This document shows positions 26,571 to 34,876 of a stretch of DNA of 64,000 nucleotides, in pieces (the stretch's first letter is position 1; the number at the start of each line of letters is the position of its first letter). Origin of the DNA: Streptacidiphilus melanogenes (GTDB taxonomy: Bacteria; Actinomycetota; Actinomycetes; Streptomycetales; Streptomycetaceae); contig NZ_BBPP01000023.1 in assembly GCF_000787835.1 (NCBI RefSeq), forward strand, positions 18,878-82,877. Direction: 5' to 3'. The position numbers were made by a program, and so were the translations under genes. The notes beneath the pieces are model-generated. The model had not been told where the DNA came from. It did no database searches and saw only the letters and a program-made list of their open reading frames with translations.

Positions 26571-28019
26571 GAGTGGAGTCTTCTGACGGCCGAACAGCTC
26601 GCGGCTGCGCTGCGTGCCGGTGAGGTGACCTCGGCGGAACTGACCGACGCGGCGATCGCCCGCATCGAGCGGGGCGACAAGGCGATCAACGCGATCTGTG
26701 TGCCGGACTTCGACCGCGCACGGGCGGCCGCGACCGATGCCGACCGGGCGCGTGCCTGTGGCGAGGACCGGCCGCTGCTGGGTATCCCGGTGACGGTCAA
26801 GGAGTCGTACGACATCGCCGGGTTGCCCACGACCTGGGGCATGCCGCCGCACCGGAACCACGTGCCGACCGAGGACGCGGTGCAGGTGTCGCGGCTCAAG
26901 GCCGCGGGCGCGGTGGTGCTCGGCAAGACCAACGTGCCCGTGGGGCTGCAGGACATACAGACCTTCAACGAGATCTACGGCACCACCAACAACCCGTGGG
27001 ACCACCGCCGTACGGCGGGCGGTTCCTCCGGCGGCTCGGCGGCGGCCCTGGCGTCCGGGTTCGGCGCGCTGTCCATCGGCTCCGACCTCGCCGGTTCGTT
27101 GCGCACCCCCGCGCATTTCTGCGGCGTCTACGCGCACAAGCCGAGCCTCGGACTCGCGGCGAGCCGCGGCATGGTCCCGCCGCCCGGGCCGGCCCTGCCG
27201 GTCGAGCACGACCTCGCCGTCGTCGGTCCGATGGCGCGCACCGCGCGCGACCTCACGCTCCTGCTCGACGTCATGGCCGGACCGGATCCGCTGACGCACG
27301 GTGTGGCGTACCACCTGACGCTGCCGCCCGCGCGCCACGAACGGCTCCGGGACTTCCGGGTCCTGGTCCTCGACGAGCATCCGCTCATTCCGACCGGGTC
27401 TGCCGTACGGGCGGCCGTGAACCGGGTGGTCGACGCGCTCGTCGACGGCGGCGCTCGCGTCGAGCGGGACAGTCCGCTGCTGCCCGATCTGACCGAAGCC
27501 GCGGTGCTCTACCGGCAGTTGCTGTTCTCGGGCTCCGTGGCGCGTTTCCCCGTCGAGGCGTACGAGCAGCTGCAGGCCCGCGCCGCCGGACTGAGCGCGG
27601 ACGACCGGAGTCTCGATGCGGCGGTGCTGCGCGGCATGCTGCTGAGCCACCGCGACTGGATCGAGGCGAACAACCGTCGCGAGCTCCACCGCCACGCCTG
27701 GCGACAGCTGTTCGCCACATACGACGCCGTGGTGTGTCCGGTCACGCCCACGCCCGCGTTCCCACACGACCACCACCCCGATCCGAGGGAACGCCGGATC
27801 GACATCGACGGCGTCGCGTACCCGTACTTCGACCAGCTCGTCTGGGCAGGCCTGGCCACCCTCCCCGGCCTGCCCGCCACCGCTGTCCCAGCGGGTCGGT
27901 CCCCCGAGGGCCTGCCGGTGGGCGTGCAGCTCATCGGCCCGATGTTCGAAGACCGGACCCCACTGCGGCTGGCCGAACTGCTCGAGCAGAAGATCGGGGG
28001 CTTCCAGGCACCGGAGTAG
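26568..28019 (+). CDS. Amidase signature family hydrolase
   Basis: About 483 residues. The Ser-cisSer-Lys triad can be read: lysine in GIPVTVKES, the Gly/Ser-rich core RTAGGSSGGSAAALASG with the cis-serine, and the nucleophile region SDLAGSLRTPA. Family members hydrolyse amides or act as GatA; the absence of gatB/gatC nearby and the divergent C-terminus indicate a free amidase of unknown substrate. It is separated from dnaB by 87 bases and is followed after 47 bases by the HD-domain gene, which has its own promoter. Confidence 0.87.
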   Translation: MEWSLLTAEQLAAALRAGEVTSAELTDAAIARIERGDKAINAICVPDFDRARAAATDADRARACGEDRPLLGIPVTVKESYDIAGLPTTWGMPPHRNHVPTEDAVQVSRLKAAGAVVLGKTNVPVGLQDIQTFNEIYGTTNNPWDHRRTAGGSSGGSAAALASGFGALSIGSDLAGSLRTPAHFCGVYAHKPSLGLAASRGMVPPPGPALPVEHDLAVVGPMARTARDLTLLLDVMAGPDPLTHGVAYHLTLPPARHERLRDFRVLVLDEHPLIPTGSAVRAAVNRVVDALVDGGARVERDSPLLPDLTEAAVLYRQLLFSGSVARFPVEAYEQLQARAAGLSADDRSLDAAVLRGMLLSHRDWIEANNRRELHRHAWRQLFATYDAVVCPVTPTPAFPHDHHPDPRERRIDIDGVAYPYFDQLVWAGLATLPGLPATAVPAGRSPEGLPVGVQLIGPMFEDRTPLRLAELLEQKIGGFQAPE

Positions 28020-28066
28020 GGCGTACCAGCCCCGGCGCGGAGCCGGCTGCGCCCTACACTGGCGTG

Positions 28067-28666
28067 ATGGCCCCGGACGTGCTCACGACCGCCCTGGCTC
28101 CAGGCGATGAACCACTGCTGCGGCCACTGCCGTTGGGCGTATCGGAGCTGCTGGATCGGTTGGGTGCGCCGCTGCGGCTGGTCGCGCATCTGCGGCTGGT
28201 GCACGATGTCGCGGCACAGCTCGTCGAGTGGGTCGAGCGGGAGTGCCCCGAGCTGGTCGTGGACGGTGAGGCTGTGCTGTTCGGGGCGGCGACGCATGAC
28301 ATCGGAAAGACGCTGCATCCCGAGGAGTTGACCGGGCCGGGCTCGCGGCACGAGGAGCGGGGGCGGGAGCTGTTGCGGGCGCACGGTGTGCCGGACTCGC
28401 TGGCGCGTTTCGCGGGGACGCATGCGGCGTGGGGGTCCGTGTCCGTCGGGGTCGAGGATCTGCTGGTGAGCTTGGCCGACAAGGTGTGGAAGGGCAAGCG
28501 GGTCCCGGACCTGGAGGACCGCGTCGTGGCGGAGCTGTGCGCCGCGAGCGGGCGGGAGGCGTGGGAGGAGTTCCTGCGGCTGGACGAGTTCCTGACGCGT
28601 GTCGGGGACGGGGCCGAGGCGCGGCTGGCGCTCCAGGCGGCGTACCCCGCGAACCCGATCCGGTGA
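28067..28666 (+). CDS. HD-domain phosphohydrolase
   Basis: A 199-residue protein with the HD metal site: a histidine in LRLVHDVAAQ, the HD pair in GAATHDIGKTL, a histidine in RHEERG, and an aspartate in SLADKVWKGKR. Such proteins hydrolyse phosphate esters or nucleotides; the substrate is unknown. TACACT stands six bases before the ATG at 28067 (28055-28060), another leaderless start. Confidence 0.8.
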   Translation: MAPDVLTTALAPGDEPLLRPLPLGVSELLDRLGAPLRLVAHLRLVHDVAAQLVEWVERECPELVVDGEAVLFGAATHDIGKTLHPEELTGPGSRHEERGRELLRAHGVPDSLARFAGTHAAWGSVSVGVEDLLVSLADKVWKGKRVPDLEDRVVAELCAASGREAWEEFLRLDEFLTRVGDGAEARLALQAAYPANPIR

Positions 28667-28717
28667 TGTCCGATTCTTTCAAGACCCGGCCGGAGTCGCC
28701 GACCTAGGCTCGTGGAC

Positions 28718-29128
28718 ATGGAGAACACCAAGAGGACAGCTGCGCCGCAGTTCGCTTTCGTCGGGCTGGTCGTCTCGGACATGGCCGCGTCGGTGGCCTT
28801 CTACCGGCGTTTGGGGCTGGTCTTCCCCGAAGGGGCGGAGGAGCAGCCGCACGTCGAGGCGGCCCTGCCCGGAGGACTGCTGTTGGTGCTGGACACCGAG
28901 GAGACGGTGCGTTCCTTCCAGCCGGAGTGGCGCGCGCCGGCGGCGGGTGGCCGGGTGGGGATCGCGTTCCGGTGCGAGGGGCCGGAGCAGGTGGACGCCG
29001 TGTACGAGGAGCTGGTCGGGGCCGGGTATCACGGGGCGCTGAAGCCGTGGGACGCGTTCTGGGGTCAGCGGTACGCGACGGTGCACGATCCGGACGGGAA
29101 CGGGGTCGACCTACTGGCACCGCTGTAG
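28718..29128 (+). CDS. VOC (glyoxalase/bleomycin-resistance) family protein
   Basis: About 136 residues with paired beta-alpha-beta modules: FAFVGLVVSDMAASVAFYRRLGL at the start and RYATVHDPDGNGVDLL at the end. TAGGCT (28705-28710) lies seven bases before the ATG at 28718, so I prefer this leaderless start to the GTG at 28712. Its convergent neighbour is an AraC-type regulator of the kind often paired with VOC genes. Ligand unknown. Confidence 0.83.
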   Translation: MENTKRTAAPQFAFVGLVVSDMAASVAFYRRLGLVFPEGAEEQPHVEAALPGGLLLVLDTEETVRSFQPEWRAPAAGGRVGIAFRCEGPEQVDAVYEELVGAGYHGALKPWDAFWGQRYATVHDPDGNGVDLLAPL

Positions 29129-29180
29129 CCGGGTCGTCCGCGCCGGTCAGGCCGGTCGTGCTTCCGCGCCGTCCGCGCAG

Positions 29181-29918
29181 TCAGCGGCGGCCGAGCAGGG
29201 CGGTCAGCGTGGATCCGGTGAACTCGCGGACGTCGCGGGCGAAGTGGGCCTGGTCGGCGTAGCCCGTGCGGCTGGCGGTGGTGGCGAGGGGGACGCCGGT
29301 GCGGGCCAGGATGAGAGCCCGTTGAAGACGCAGGATGCGGGCGAGGGTCTTGGGCCCGTAGCCGAAGGCGTCGAGGGAACGGCGGTGGAGCCGACGGGCG
29401 CCGAGGCCGACGGTGTCGGCGGTCGCGGCCACGGAACGGCCCGCCGCCAGGGAGGCGACGACGGCGCGCAGCAGCGGGTCGGGGGCGGGGGCGTGCGCGG
29501 CCAGCCGGAGGGCGAGGTCCTCGAGGGCGACCGCAGGATCGGGCGCGGCGTCGACGCGCCCGGTGGCTCGGCGTATCTCGGCGGCTGGGAGCAGTCGCAG
29601 CTCGGCCAGGTCGACGCGGAGGTCCCGCAGGGCATGGGCGGGGACGCCGAGCAGCGCGGGCGCCGTGCCGGGCCGGAAGCGGACGCCGGCCCAGGGGCCG
29701 GGCAGGTCCGGGCCGGGCCGGTAGGCGTGCGTGTCGGGCCCGGCGACGAGGAGACGACCCTCGGTCCACAGCAGGTCCATGCAGCCGTCGGGCAGCACCG
29801 ACGCGGCGTCGTCCACCCCACCGCTCGGGGACGGCGAGGTCGCGCCGCGCGTCCACACCACCGCGTCCGGCAACCGCGACGGTCGCTCGGCGTACCGGGA
29901 GTTCTCGGCGCTGGGCAC
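29181..29918 (-). CDS. AraC-family transcriptional regulator
   Basis: 245 residues. The N-terminal ligand domain is of the DUF6597 type ([22 protein letters not shown] [18 protein letters not shown]). The C-terminal AraC DNA-binding domain has two helix-turn-helix units, around [19 protein letters not shown] and [20 protein letters not shown]. The GTG start is six bases after TAGCCT (29925-29930 on the minus strand), so the mRNA is probably leaderless. It converges with the VOC gene. Confidence 0.85.
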   Translation of the reverse strand: MPSAENSRYAERPSRLPDAVVWTRGATSPSPSGGVDDAASVLPDGCMDLLWTEGRLLVAGPDTHAYRPGPDLPGPWAGVRFRPGTAPALLGVPAHALRDLRVDLAELRLLPAAEIRRATGRVDAAPDPAVALEDLALRLAAHAPAPDPLLRAVVASLAAGRSVAATADTVGLGARRLHRRSLDAFGYGPKTLARILRLQRALILARTGVPLATTASRTGYADQAHFARDVREFTGSTLTALLGRR

Positions 29919-30046
29919 ACCACGAGGCTACGTCCGCAGCGGCCCCGCCGACCCGTCGTGGGCCTGCCGACGGTCACGGCGCGGCTGCGGGCACAGCAGT
30001 CGGAGCAGGCACGGCAGCCACGGCGGACCCGGCCTGGTCTCCGCAC

Positions 30047-30580
30047 TCAAGGGTCCTGTCGCAATCGGGAGATGAGCGCGTCGATGTCGAGGTGACGGTG
30101 CTCGGCGCCGTGTGGCACGACGGTGGCCGACAGCTCCAGGAAGCGCTTGAGCTGGGCGGCTTCGCCACGCAGCAGGGCCGCGTCCCGCCCGCTGCCGAGC
30201 GTGATCAGCACGGACTCCTGGCTGTCGGACTCCCTCCCTTGCTGCGGCTGCGGCTGCGGGGCGGGCCGGATGCGGACGTCGCCGAGACCGCTGGGCCGGT
30301 CGAGGCCGTGGCGGAGGGTCTCGCGGGAGAGCACCCAGGTCACGGTGGCGGCAGGACCGGTCCGGCACTGGAGGCGGACGGCGTAGGGGTCGGCCTGGGT
30401 GTAGGTCAGCCGGGCGGGGAAGGGGATCTCGCTGCCCGGTCCGGTGACGAGGTGGAGCAGGATCTCGGCGCCGCAGGCGACGCGGGCGGCAGGGTCGCCG
30501 TGGGCGGCGCGTGTGTGCGGCCTGACCGGAGCGGCCCGGTCGGCGGGCGGTTGGGGGGCGGAAGCCTGAGGTGACGTCAC
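30047..30580 (-). CDS. SsgA-like protein (SALP family)
   Basis: About 177 residues. After a Pro/Ala-rich leader of some 35 residues, the SALP fold is clear by comparison with SsgA: ARLTYTQADPYAVRLQC (SsgA has LRYEVGDPYAIRMTF), VTWVLSRETLRHGLDRPSGLGDVRI (SsgA has VTWAFGRELLLDGLNSPSGDGDVHI), and a C-terminal region ending LDIDALISRL. SALPs guide septum placement, spore-wall assembly and autolysis, and are found only in morphologically complex actinomycetes. The GTG overlaps the stop of the upstream small gene by four bases (GTGA). This is not ssgA, which lies at 40377; which SALP subgroup it belongs to I cannot tell. Confidence 0.8.
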   Translation of the reverse strand: MTSPQASAPQPPADRAAPVRPHTRAAHGDPAARVACGAEILLHLVTGPGSEIPFPARLTYTQADPYAVRLQCRTGPAATVTWVLSRETLRHGLDRPSGLGDVRIRPAPQPQPQQGRESDSQESVLITLGSGRDAALLRGEAAQLKRFLELSATVVPHGAEHRHLDIDALISRLRQDP

Positions 30581-30882
30581 TGCTCTTGCCCTTCGGGGTC
30601 TCGGCGGTGCTTGCCGGGCAGGGGACGGCCGTCGCGTGGGGCCGGAAGCGGCGTGGCTCGCAGGCCCTTGGTCAGCCGACGCCACTCCAGGTCCGGCTCG
30701 CCGGGGACGGTTCGGCCCTCGCGGTGCCAGGCCTTGGCCAGATGCGCGTAAATGGGCTCCTCGTGCTGGTGTTGCCCAAGCCCCTCGCGCGGCTGTGTCG
30801 GCGCCTGCGCGTGCTGCTGCCGAGAGGGTCGCGGAAACGTTTCTTCCGTTGGCGGAGAGGGGCTCAACGAGTCTGCCGTCAT
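30577..30882 (-). CDS. Small protein coupled to the SALP gene, function unknown
   Basis: About 101 residues from ATG 30882. The first 50 residues are Ser/Pro/Gln-rich and likely disordered. The second half contains a block that looks conserved in type: EEPIYAHLAKAWHREGRTVP followed by GEPDLEWRRLTKG. I know of no characterised homologue. The four-base overlap with the downstream SALP gene implies coupled translation and suggests a shared role. The longer open frame to 31353 overlaps the divergent YqeY gene and is not credible. Confidence 0.6.
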   Translation of the reverse strand: MTADSLSPSPPTEETFPRPSRQQHAQAPTQPREGLGQHQHEEPIYAHLAKAWHREGRTVPGEPDLEWRRLTKGLRATPLPAPRDGRPLPGKHRRDPEGQEQ

Positions 30883-31014
30883 GCCTGGACCAACGACGTG
30901 GACGGCCCGGGGCAACTGTCGCGGCGCGTTCTCACCCTCGGGGGGAGCGAATTGCCGCCCCACCGCCGGGGAAAGGAGGGAGAAAACGGGTCGAAAGCAC
31001 CGGGCGTGAGCGCC

Positions 31015-31030
31015 TATCGTCCTCGCCATG
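31015..31030 (+). promoter_or_regulatory. Leaderless promoter of the YqeY gene
   Basis: TATCGT at 31015-31020, seven bases, then ATG at 31028. Confidence 0.55.
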
Positions 31031-31429
31031 ATGACCGATGCCACGACCGAGCCCGGGACGCAGCCGTCGCCTGCCCCGCTGCGCCACCGTCTGCGCGACG
31101 CCCTCGGCGTCGCGATCAAGGGCCGCGACCGCCTCTCCGCCTCCGTGCTCCGCGCGACCCTGGGCGCGATCGAGAACGCGGAGGCGGTCCCGGCGGACGC
31201 CGCATCCGCCGGGAGCGTCCCCGGCTCGCTCGCCATCGAGCGGAGCCCCGTCGGCGTCGGTGCGGCGGAGGTCGCGCGGCGGGTGCTGACGGAGGGCGAC
31301 GTCCACGCGATCGTGCGGGCGGAGCTCGCGGAGCGGGAGGCCGCCGCCGACACCTACCTCCGCGCCGGGCGTCCGGAACAGGCGGACCGGCTCCGGGCGG
31401 AGATCGAGGTCCTGGCCGCGTTCCTGTAG
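31028..31429 (+). CDS. GatB/YqeY domain protein
   Basis: 133 residues of the YqeY family, which resembles the tRNA-binding tail of GatB. The typical start is LRHRLRDALGVAIKGRDRLSASVLRATLGAIENAE, and a helical end (RAELAEREAAADTYLRAGR, AEIEVLAAFL) follows. An internal insert of about 25 residues (VPADAASAGSVPGSLAIERS) is common in streptomycete copies. Biochemical role unproven. Confidence 0.85.
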   Translation: MMTDATTEPGTQPSPAPLRHRLRDALGVAIKGRDRLSASVLRATLGAIENAEAVPADAASAGSVPGSLAIERSPVGVGAAEVARRVLTEGDVHAIVRAELAEREAAADTYLRAGRPEQADRLRAEIEVLAAFL

Positions 31430-31447
31430 TCGCGGGCGCGGCGCCCG

Positions 31448-32035
31448 CTATCCCCGGAACATCATGCCCAGCCCCGAGGCGAAGACCTGCGGCTCGTCCA
31501 CGCGGAAGGCGGCCCGCTGGAGGATGAAGCCCTGAAGCGTGGCGAGGATGACGCGGGCGCACGCGGCCGGGTCGGCGTCGGGCGGCAGCTCCCCGTCGCG
31601 CTGGCGGGTGGTCAGTTCCGCCGCAAGCAGCGCGTTGAGGCGCTGCAGGCCGGCGCGGACCACGTCGGAGAGGGCGTCGTCGCGCATCGCCTCGGTCCAG
31701 ACCTGGACGATCAGGCGGGCGAGCTCGGGGTCGTGCAGGGTGCGGATGGGTGCGGTGGGCAGGGAGGCGAGCAGCTCCGGCAGAGGGGCGTCGTGCTGCT
31801 GGAGGTGCGCGGCGAGCGAGTCCGTGACGTCGTCGAGGGACTCCGTGGCGATGGTGCGGATCAGTTCGTCCTTGCCGGGGAAGTAGCGGTAGAACGCCCC
31901 GGCCGACAGGCCGATCTCGTTCAGCAGGTCCTGCATGGACGTCGCGTGGAAGCCGTTCGCGGAGAAGCAGCGCCGTCCGCCCGCGAGGATCTGCTGCCGA
32001 CGGGCTTCGCTGTGCTCCTGGGATACGCGTGGCAT
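31448..32035 (-). CDS. TetR-family transcriptional repressor
   Basis: 195 residues. The helix-turn-helix is near the N-terminus (RRQQILAGGRRCFSANGFHATSMQDL, then GLSAGAFYRYFPGKDELI). The C-terminal ligand domain is of the BetI-like TetR_C_6 type, ending in a long helix with PAACARVILATLQGFI. The ATG at 32035 follows TACGTT by six bases, giving a leaderless mRNA, and an operator lies between the -35 and -10 elements. It is divergent from a membrane export protein that it very likely represses. Confidence 0.88.
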   Translation of the reverse strand: MPRVSQEHSEARRQQILAGGRRCFSANGFHATSMQDLLNEIGLSAGAFYRYFPGKDELIRTIATESLDDVTDSLAAHLQQHDAPLPELLASLPTAPIRTLHDPELARLIVQVWTEAMRDDALSDVVRAGLQRLNALLAAELTTRQRDGELPPDADPAACARVILATLQGFILQRAAFRVDEPQVFASGLGMMFRG

Positions 32036-32041
32036 GGGTCC

Positions 32042-32122
32042 AACGTAAAGCGAACGTTCATTCTTGACAACGTGGGAAGGGTGGGCGCAGGCTGGTGCGC
32101 GCATAAAAACGAATGTTCATTC
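32042..32122. promoter_or_regulatory. TetR/exporter divergent control region with two operators
   Basis: Two copies of a 13-base element, CGAACGTTCATTC (32051-32063) and CGAATGTTCATTC (32110-32122). On the minus strand TTGTCA (32070-32065), a 17-base spacer and TACGTT (32047-32042) form the TetR-gene promoter; the first operator fills the spacer. The second lies 21 bases before the exporter start. This gives both autoregulation and target repression. Confidence 0.7.
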
Positions 32123-32143
32123 TCTATGACGGGAGCCTCTCCC

Positions 32144-33208
32144 ATGAACGCCCGCCTCCGCCCGTACCTGTTGGTTGTGGTCCTGCCGCTGGTGGCCGCC
32201 TTCCTGCTCTGGGCCTTCGCCTGGCCGGCGGCGCGCATCGCGCCGCGTGCGCTGCCGCTCGGGGTGGTCGGGCCGGGACCGGCCGTCGTACGGGTCGAGC
32301 AGCAGCTCGCCGCGCATGCCGGGCCGGACGGCTTCGCGATGCACCGCTACCCCGACGCGGCCGCCGCGCGGACCGCCATCGAGCACCGCGACGTCTACGG
32401 TGCGCTGGTCCTCGCACCGGTGCCCACGCAGGGAGCGACCGGCGCGGTTGGTGGGACCGGTGCGGCCGGTGCGCACGCCGGCTCGCAGATGCTCACGGCC
32501 TCGGCTGCCTCGCCCGCCGTGGCGACGATGCTGACCCAGCTGGCGGAGCAGATGCCGGGCACGACCGTCACCGACGTGGTGCCGCTGCCCGCCGCGGATC
32601 CGCACGGCACGGCCTTCGTCGCGGGCGTCCTGCCGATCGTGATCGCGGGCCTGGGGACGGGTGCGCTGGCCTTCCTGCTCGGCCGGCGCAGGGTGCAGCG
32701 AGTGCTGCTCCTGCTGCTCTCCTCCGCCGCGATCGGCGCGTCCGCGGTGGCGGTGACCCAGGGTTGGCTCGGCGTGCTCGGCGGTGACGCGGCGGCCAAC
32801 ATCGGGGTGGTCTCGCTGATGGTGCTGGCGGTCTCGTCCGCGGTGTGCGGGTTCGCGGTCCTGCTCGGGCACAAGGGGATCGGGATCGGCTCGCTGGTGC
32901 TGATGCTGCTCGGCAACGCCTGGTCCGGCGCGGCGGCCGCCCCCGAGCTGCTGCCCGGCGCCGCCTCGTGGATCGGTCGGCTGCTGCCGGCCGGGGCCGG
33001 TGCGACGGCCCTGCGCGACAGTGCGTACTTCGGCCGACACGCGATCGGGCTCCCGCTGGTCGTGCTCGGCGCCTGGGCCGTCCTCGGCCTCGGGATGGTC
33101 GCCCTGGCCGGACACCGCGCGCCGAAGGCGGCCTCGAAACTCGTCGCCTCCGGCGCGGCGGGCGCCACCGCGGTCACGGCCGGGGCCACGTCCGACGTCA
33201 CCCTCTGA
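32144..33208 (+). CDS. ABC-2/YhgE-like membrane export protein
   Basis: About 354 residues. A first membrane helix (YLLVVVLPLVAAFLLWAFAW) is followed by an extracellular domain of about 150 residues and then five to six helices from about residue 165. This one-plus-five layout and the phrase-like blocks VPLPAADPHGTAFVAGVLPIV and GNAWSGAAAAPELLP fit ABC-2 permease-like proteins (DUF3533/YhgE-Pip group). No ATPase gene is adjacent. GGGAG eight bases upstream decides the ATG at 32144 over one at 32126. Divergent TetR control suggests inducible export of a small molecule. Confidence 0.75.
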   Translation: MNARLRPYLLVVVLPLVAAFLLWAFAWPAARIAPRALPLGVVGPGPAVVRVEQQLAAHAGPDGFAMHRYPDAAAARTAIEHRDVYGALVLAPVPTQGATGAVGGTGAAGAHAGSQMLTASAASPAVATMLTQLAEQMPGTTVTDVVPLPAADPHGTAFVAGVLPIVIAGLGTGALAFLLGRRRVQRVLLLLLSSAAIGASAVAVTQGWLGVLGGDAAANIGVVSLMVLAVSSAVCGFAVLLGHKGIGIGSLVLMLLGNAWSGAAAAPELLPGAASWIGRLLPAGAGATALRDSAYFGRHAIGLPLVVLGAWAVLGLGMVALAGHRAPKAASKLVASGAAGATAVTAGATSDVTL

Positions 33209-33304
33209 CGGACGTTCCGGCCCCCCAGGGCGATCCACGGAGACCCCGGGGACACCCGGGAAATCGCCTCGCCCCGCCCGAGCAGGGGGATTAGCGTTCG
33301 AACC

Positions 33305-34732
33305 ATGGCGAACCCCCGAGCCGGCGAACCCGGCCGCACCACCATCGGCGACGACGACTTCACCGAGCTGCTGCCGCAGACGCGGCGGGCGCTCGCCCAC
33401 CGGCTGGCGGTCGCGCAGCGCGACGGGCGGCTGCCCGGCGTGGTGGCGGCCGTGCTGCGGGACGGCGAGCAGCGGTGGTGGGGCGCGCGCAGCATGGTGG
33501 ACGGGCACGCGCCCGATCCGGACACCCAGTTCCGGATCGGCTCGATCACCAAGACGTTCGTCGCCGTGCTGGTGATGCGCCTGCGTGACGAGGGGCGGCT
33601 GCAGCTCACCGACCGGCTCGGGCAGCATCTGCCCGTGGTCGGGCCGGCCGTCGGCGAGGTGACGATCCGCCAGTTGCTGTCGCACACCTCCGGGCTCACC
33701 AACGAGCCCCCCGGCCCATGGTGGGAGCGGACCGACGGAGCGCTGCGTCCCGAGCCGACCGACCTGCTCCAGCACCCGCCGCTGCGGCACGAGCCGGGAC
33801 GGCTCTTCCACTACTCCAACGTCGGTTTCGCGCTGCTGGGCGCGCTCGTCGAGCAGCTGCGCGGGGACGACTGGTACACCGTGCTGCACCGCGAGGTGCT
33901 GCGGCCGCTGGGGATGCGCCGTACCACCGCGCTGCCGGACGCCCCGCACGCGGGCGGCTGGGCGGTGCACCCCTGGGCCGACGTGATTCTTTCGGAGCCC
34001 TTGCAGCAGACCGGGCGGATGGCCCCGGCCGGGGAACTGTGGTCGACCGTCGACGACCTGACCCGCTGGGCGGCCTTCCTCGCGGTGGGGGACGACCGGG
34101 TGCTGGCCGCGGGGTCGGTGGCGGAGATGCGCGAGTGCCAGGCGGACGGCGAGGAGCGGTACGGGCTCGGCCTGGCGCTGCGTCAGGCGGGCGGCCTCTC
34201 CCTGGCCGGGCACACCGGCTCGCTGCCGGGCTTCCTGGCGATGCTGTGGGTCGCACCCGAGGAGCGGCTCGGTGTCGTCGTGCTGGCCAATGCGACGGCC
34301 AGCCCCGGCCCGGCCTTCGGGGAGCTGGCTGCGGACCTGCTGCGGATCGTCGCCGAGCGCGAGCCGCGGATCCCGGAGCCGTGGCGGCCGCTGTCGTCCT
34401 GCGATCCGGAGGTGCTGGCGCTGACCGGGCCCTGGTACTGGGGGCCGGCCGGCTACGGGCTGCGCCTGGTGGGCGAGGACGAGCTGGAGCTCGCTCCGCT
34501 GACCGGCACCGGAAACCGCGAGGCCCGGCTGCACCGCGCGGACGACGCGGAGACCTGGATCGCCGAGGGCGGCTACTGGCACGGCGAGCCGCTGCGCGTC
34601 GTGCGCGACGCGAGCGGCCAGGTCACCCATCTGGACCTGGGCACCTTCGTGCTCACCAGGGAGCCCTACCCGCTGGAGGGCCCGGTCCCCGGCGGGGTGG
34701 ACCCGGCCGGCTGGCGCGCCGAGAAGTGGTGA
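33305..34732 (+). CDS. Serine hydrolase, class C beta-lactamase fold
   Basis: 475 residues. The catalytic motifs are GSITKTF (SXXK), FHYSNVGF (YXN) and GHTGSLPGF (the KTG equivalent). The C-terminal 120 or so residues form a separate beta domain found in some actinobacterial members. No signal peptide is visible, so it is likely cytoplasmic. Members include D-aminopeptidases, esterases and DD-peptidase-like proteins; substrate unknown. TAGCGT (33292-33297) is seven bases before the ATG, so the message is probably leaderless. Confidence 0.85.
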   Translation: MANPRAGEPGRTTIGDDDFTELLPQTRRALAHRLAVAQRDGRLPGVVAAVLRDGEQRWWGARSMVDGHAPDPDTQFRIGSITKTFVAVLVMRLRDEGRLQLTDRLGQHLPVVGPAVGEVTIRQLLSHTSGLTNEPPGPWWERTDGALRPEPTDLLQHPPLRHEPGRLFHYSNVGFALLGALVEQLRGDDWYTVLHREVLRPLGMRRTTALPDAPHAGGWAVHPWADVILSEPLQQTGRMAPAGELWSTVDDLTRWAAFLAVGDDRVLAAGSVAEMRECQADGEERYGLGLALRQAGGLSLAGHTGSLPGFLAMLWVAPEERLGVVVLANATASPGPAFGELAADLLRIVAEREPRIPEPWRPLSSCDPEVLALTGPWYWGPAGYGLRLVGEDELELAPLTGTGNREARLHRADDAETWIAEGGYWHGEPLRVVRDASGQVTHLDLGTFVLTREPYPLEGPVPGGVDPAGWRAEKW

Positions 34733-34876
34733 GATCCCTGGCGAAGAGTCTCGGTTTGCCATCATTTGGATAGAGCTGGCGAGGAACAGCGGACGACGCA
34801 CAGCGGACGACGCACCACGCGGACCACCGGATCGCGTGTGCGGGTACGGATCGCTGCGACGCGGAAGAGGCGAGCG

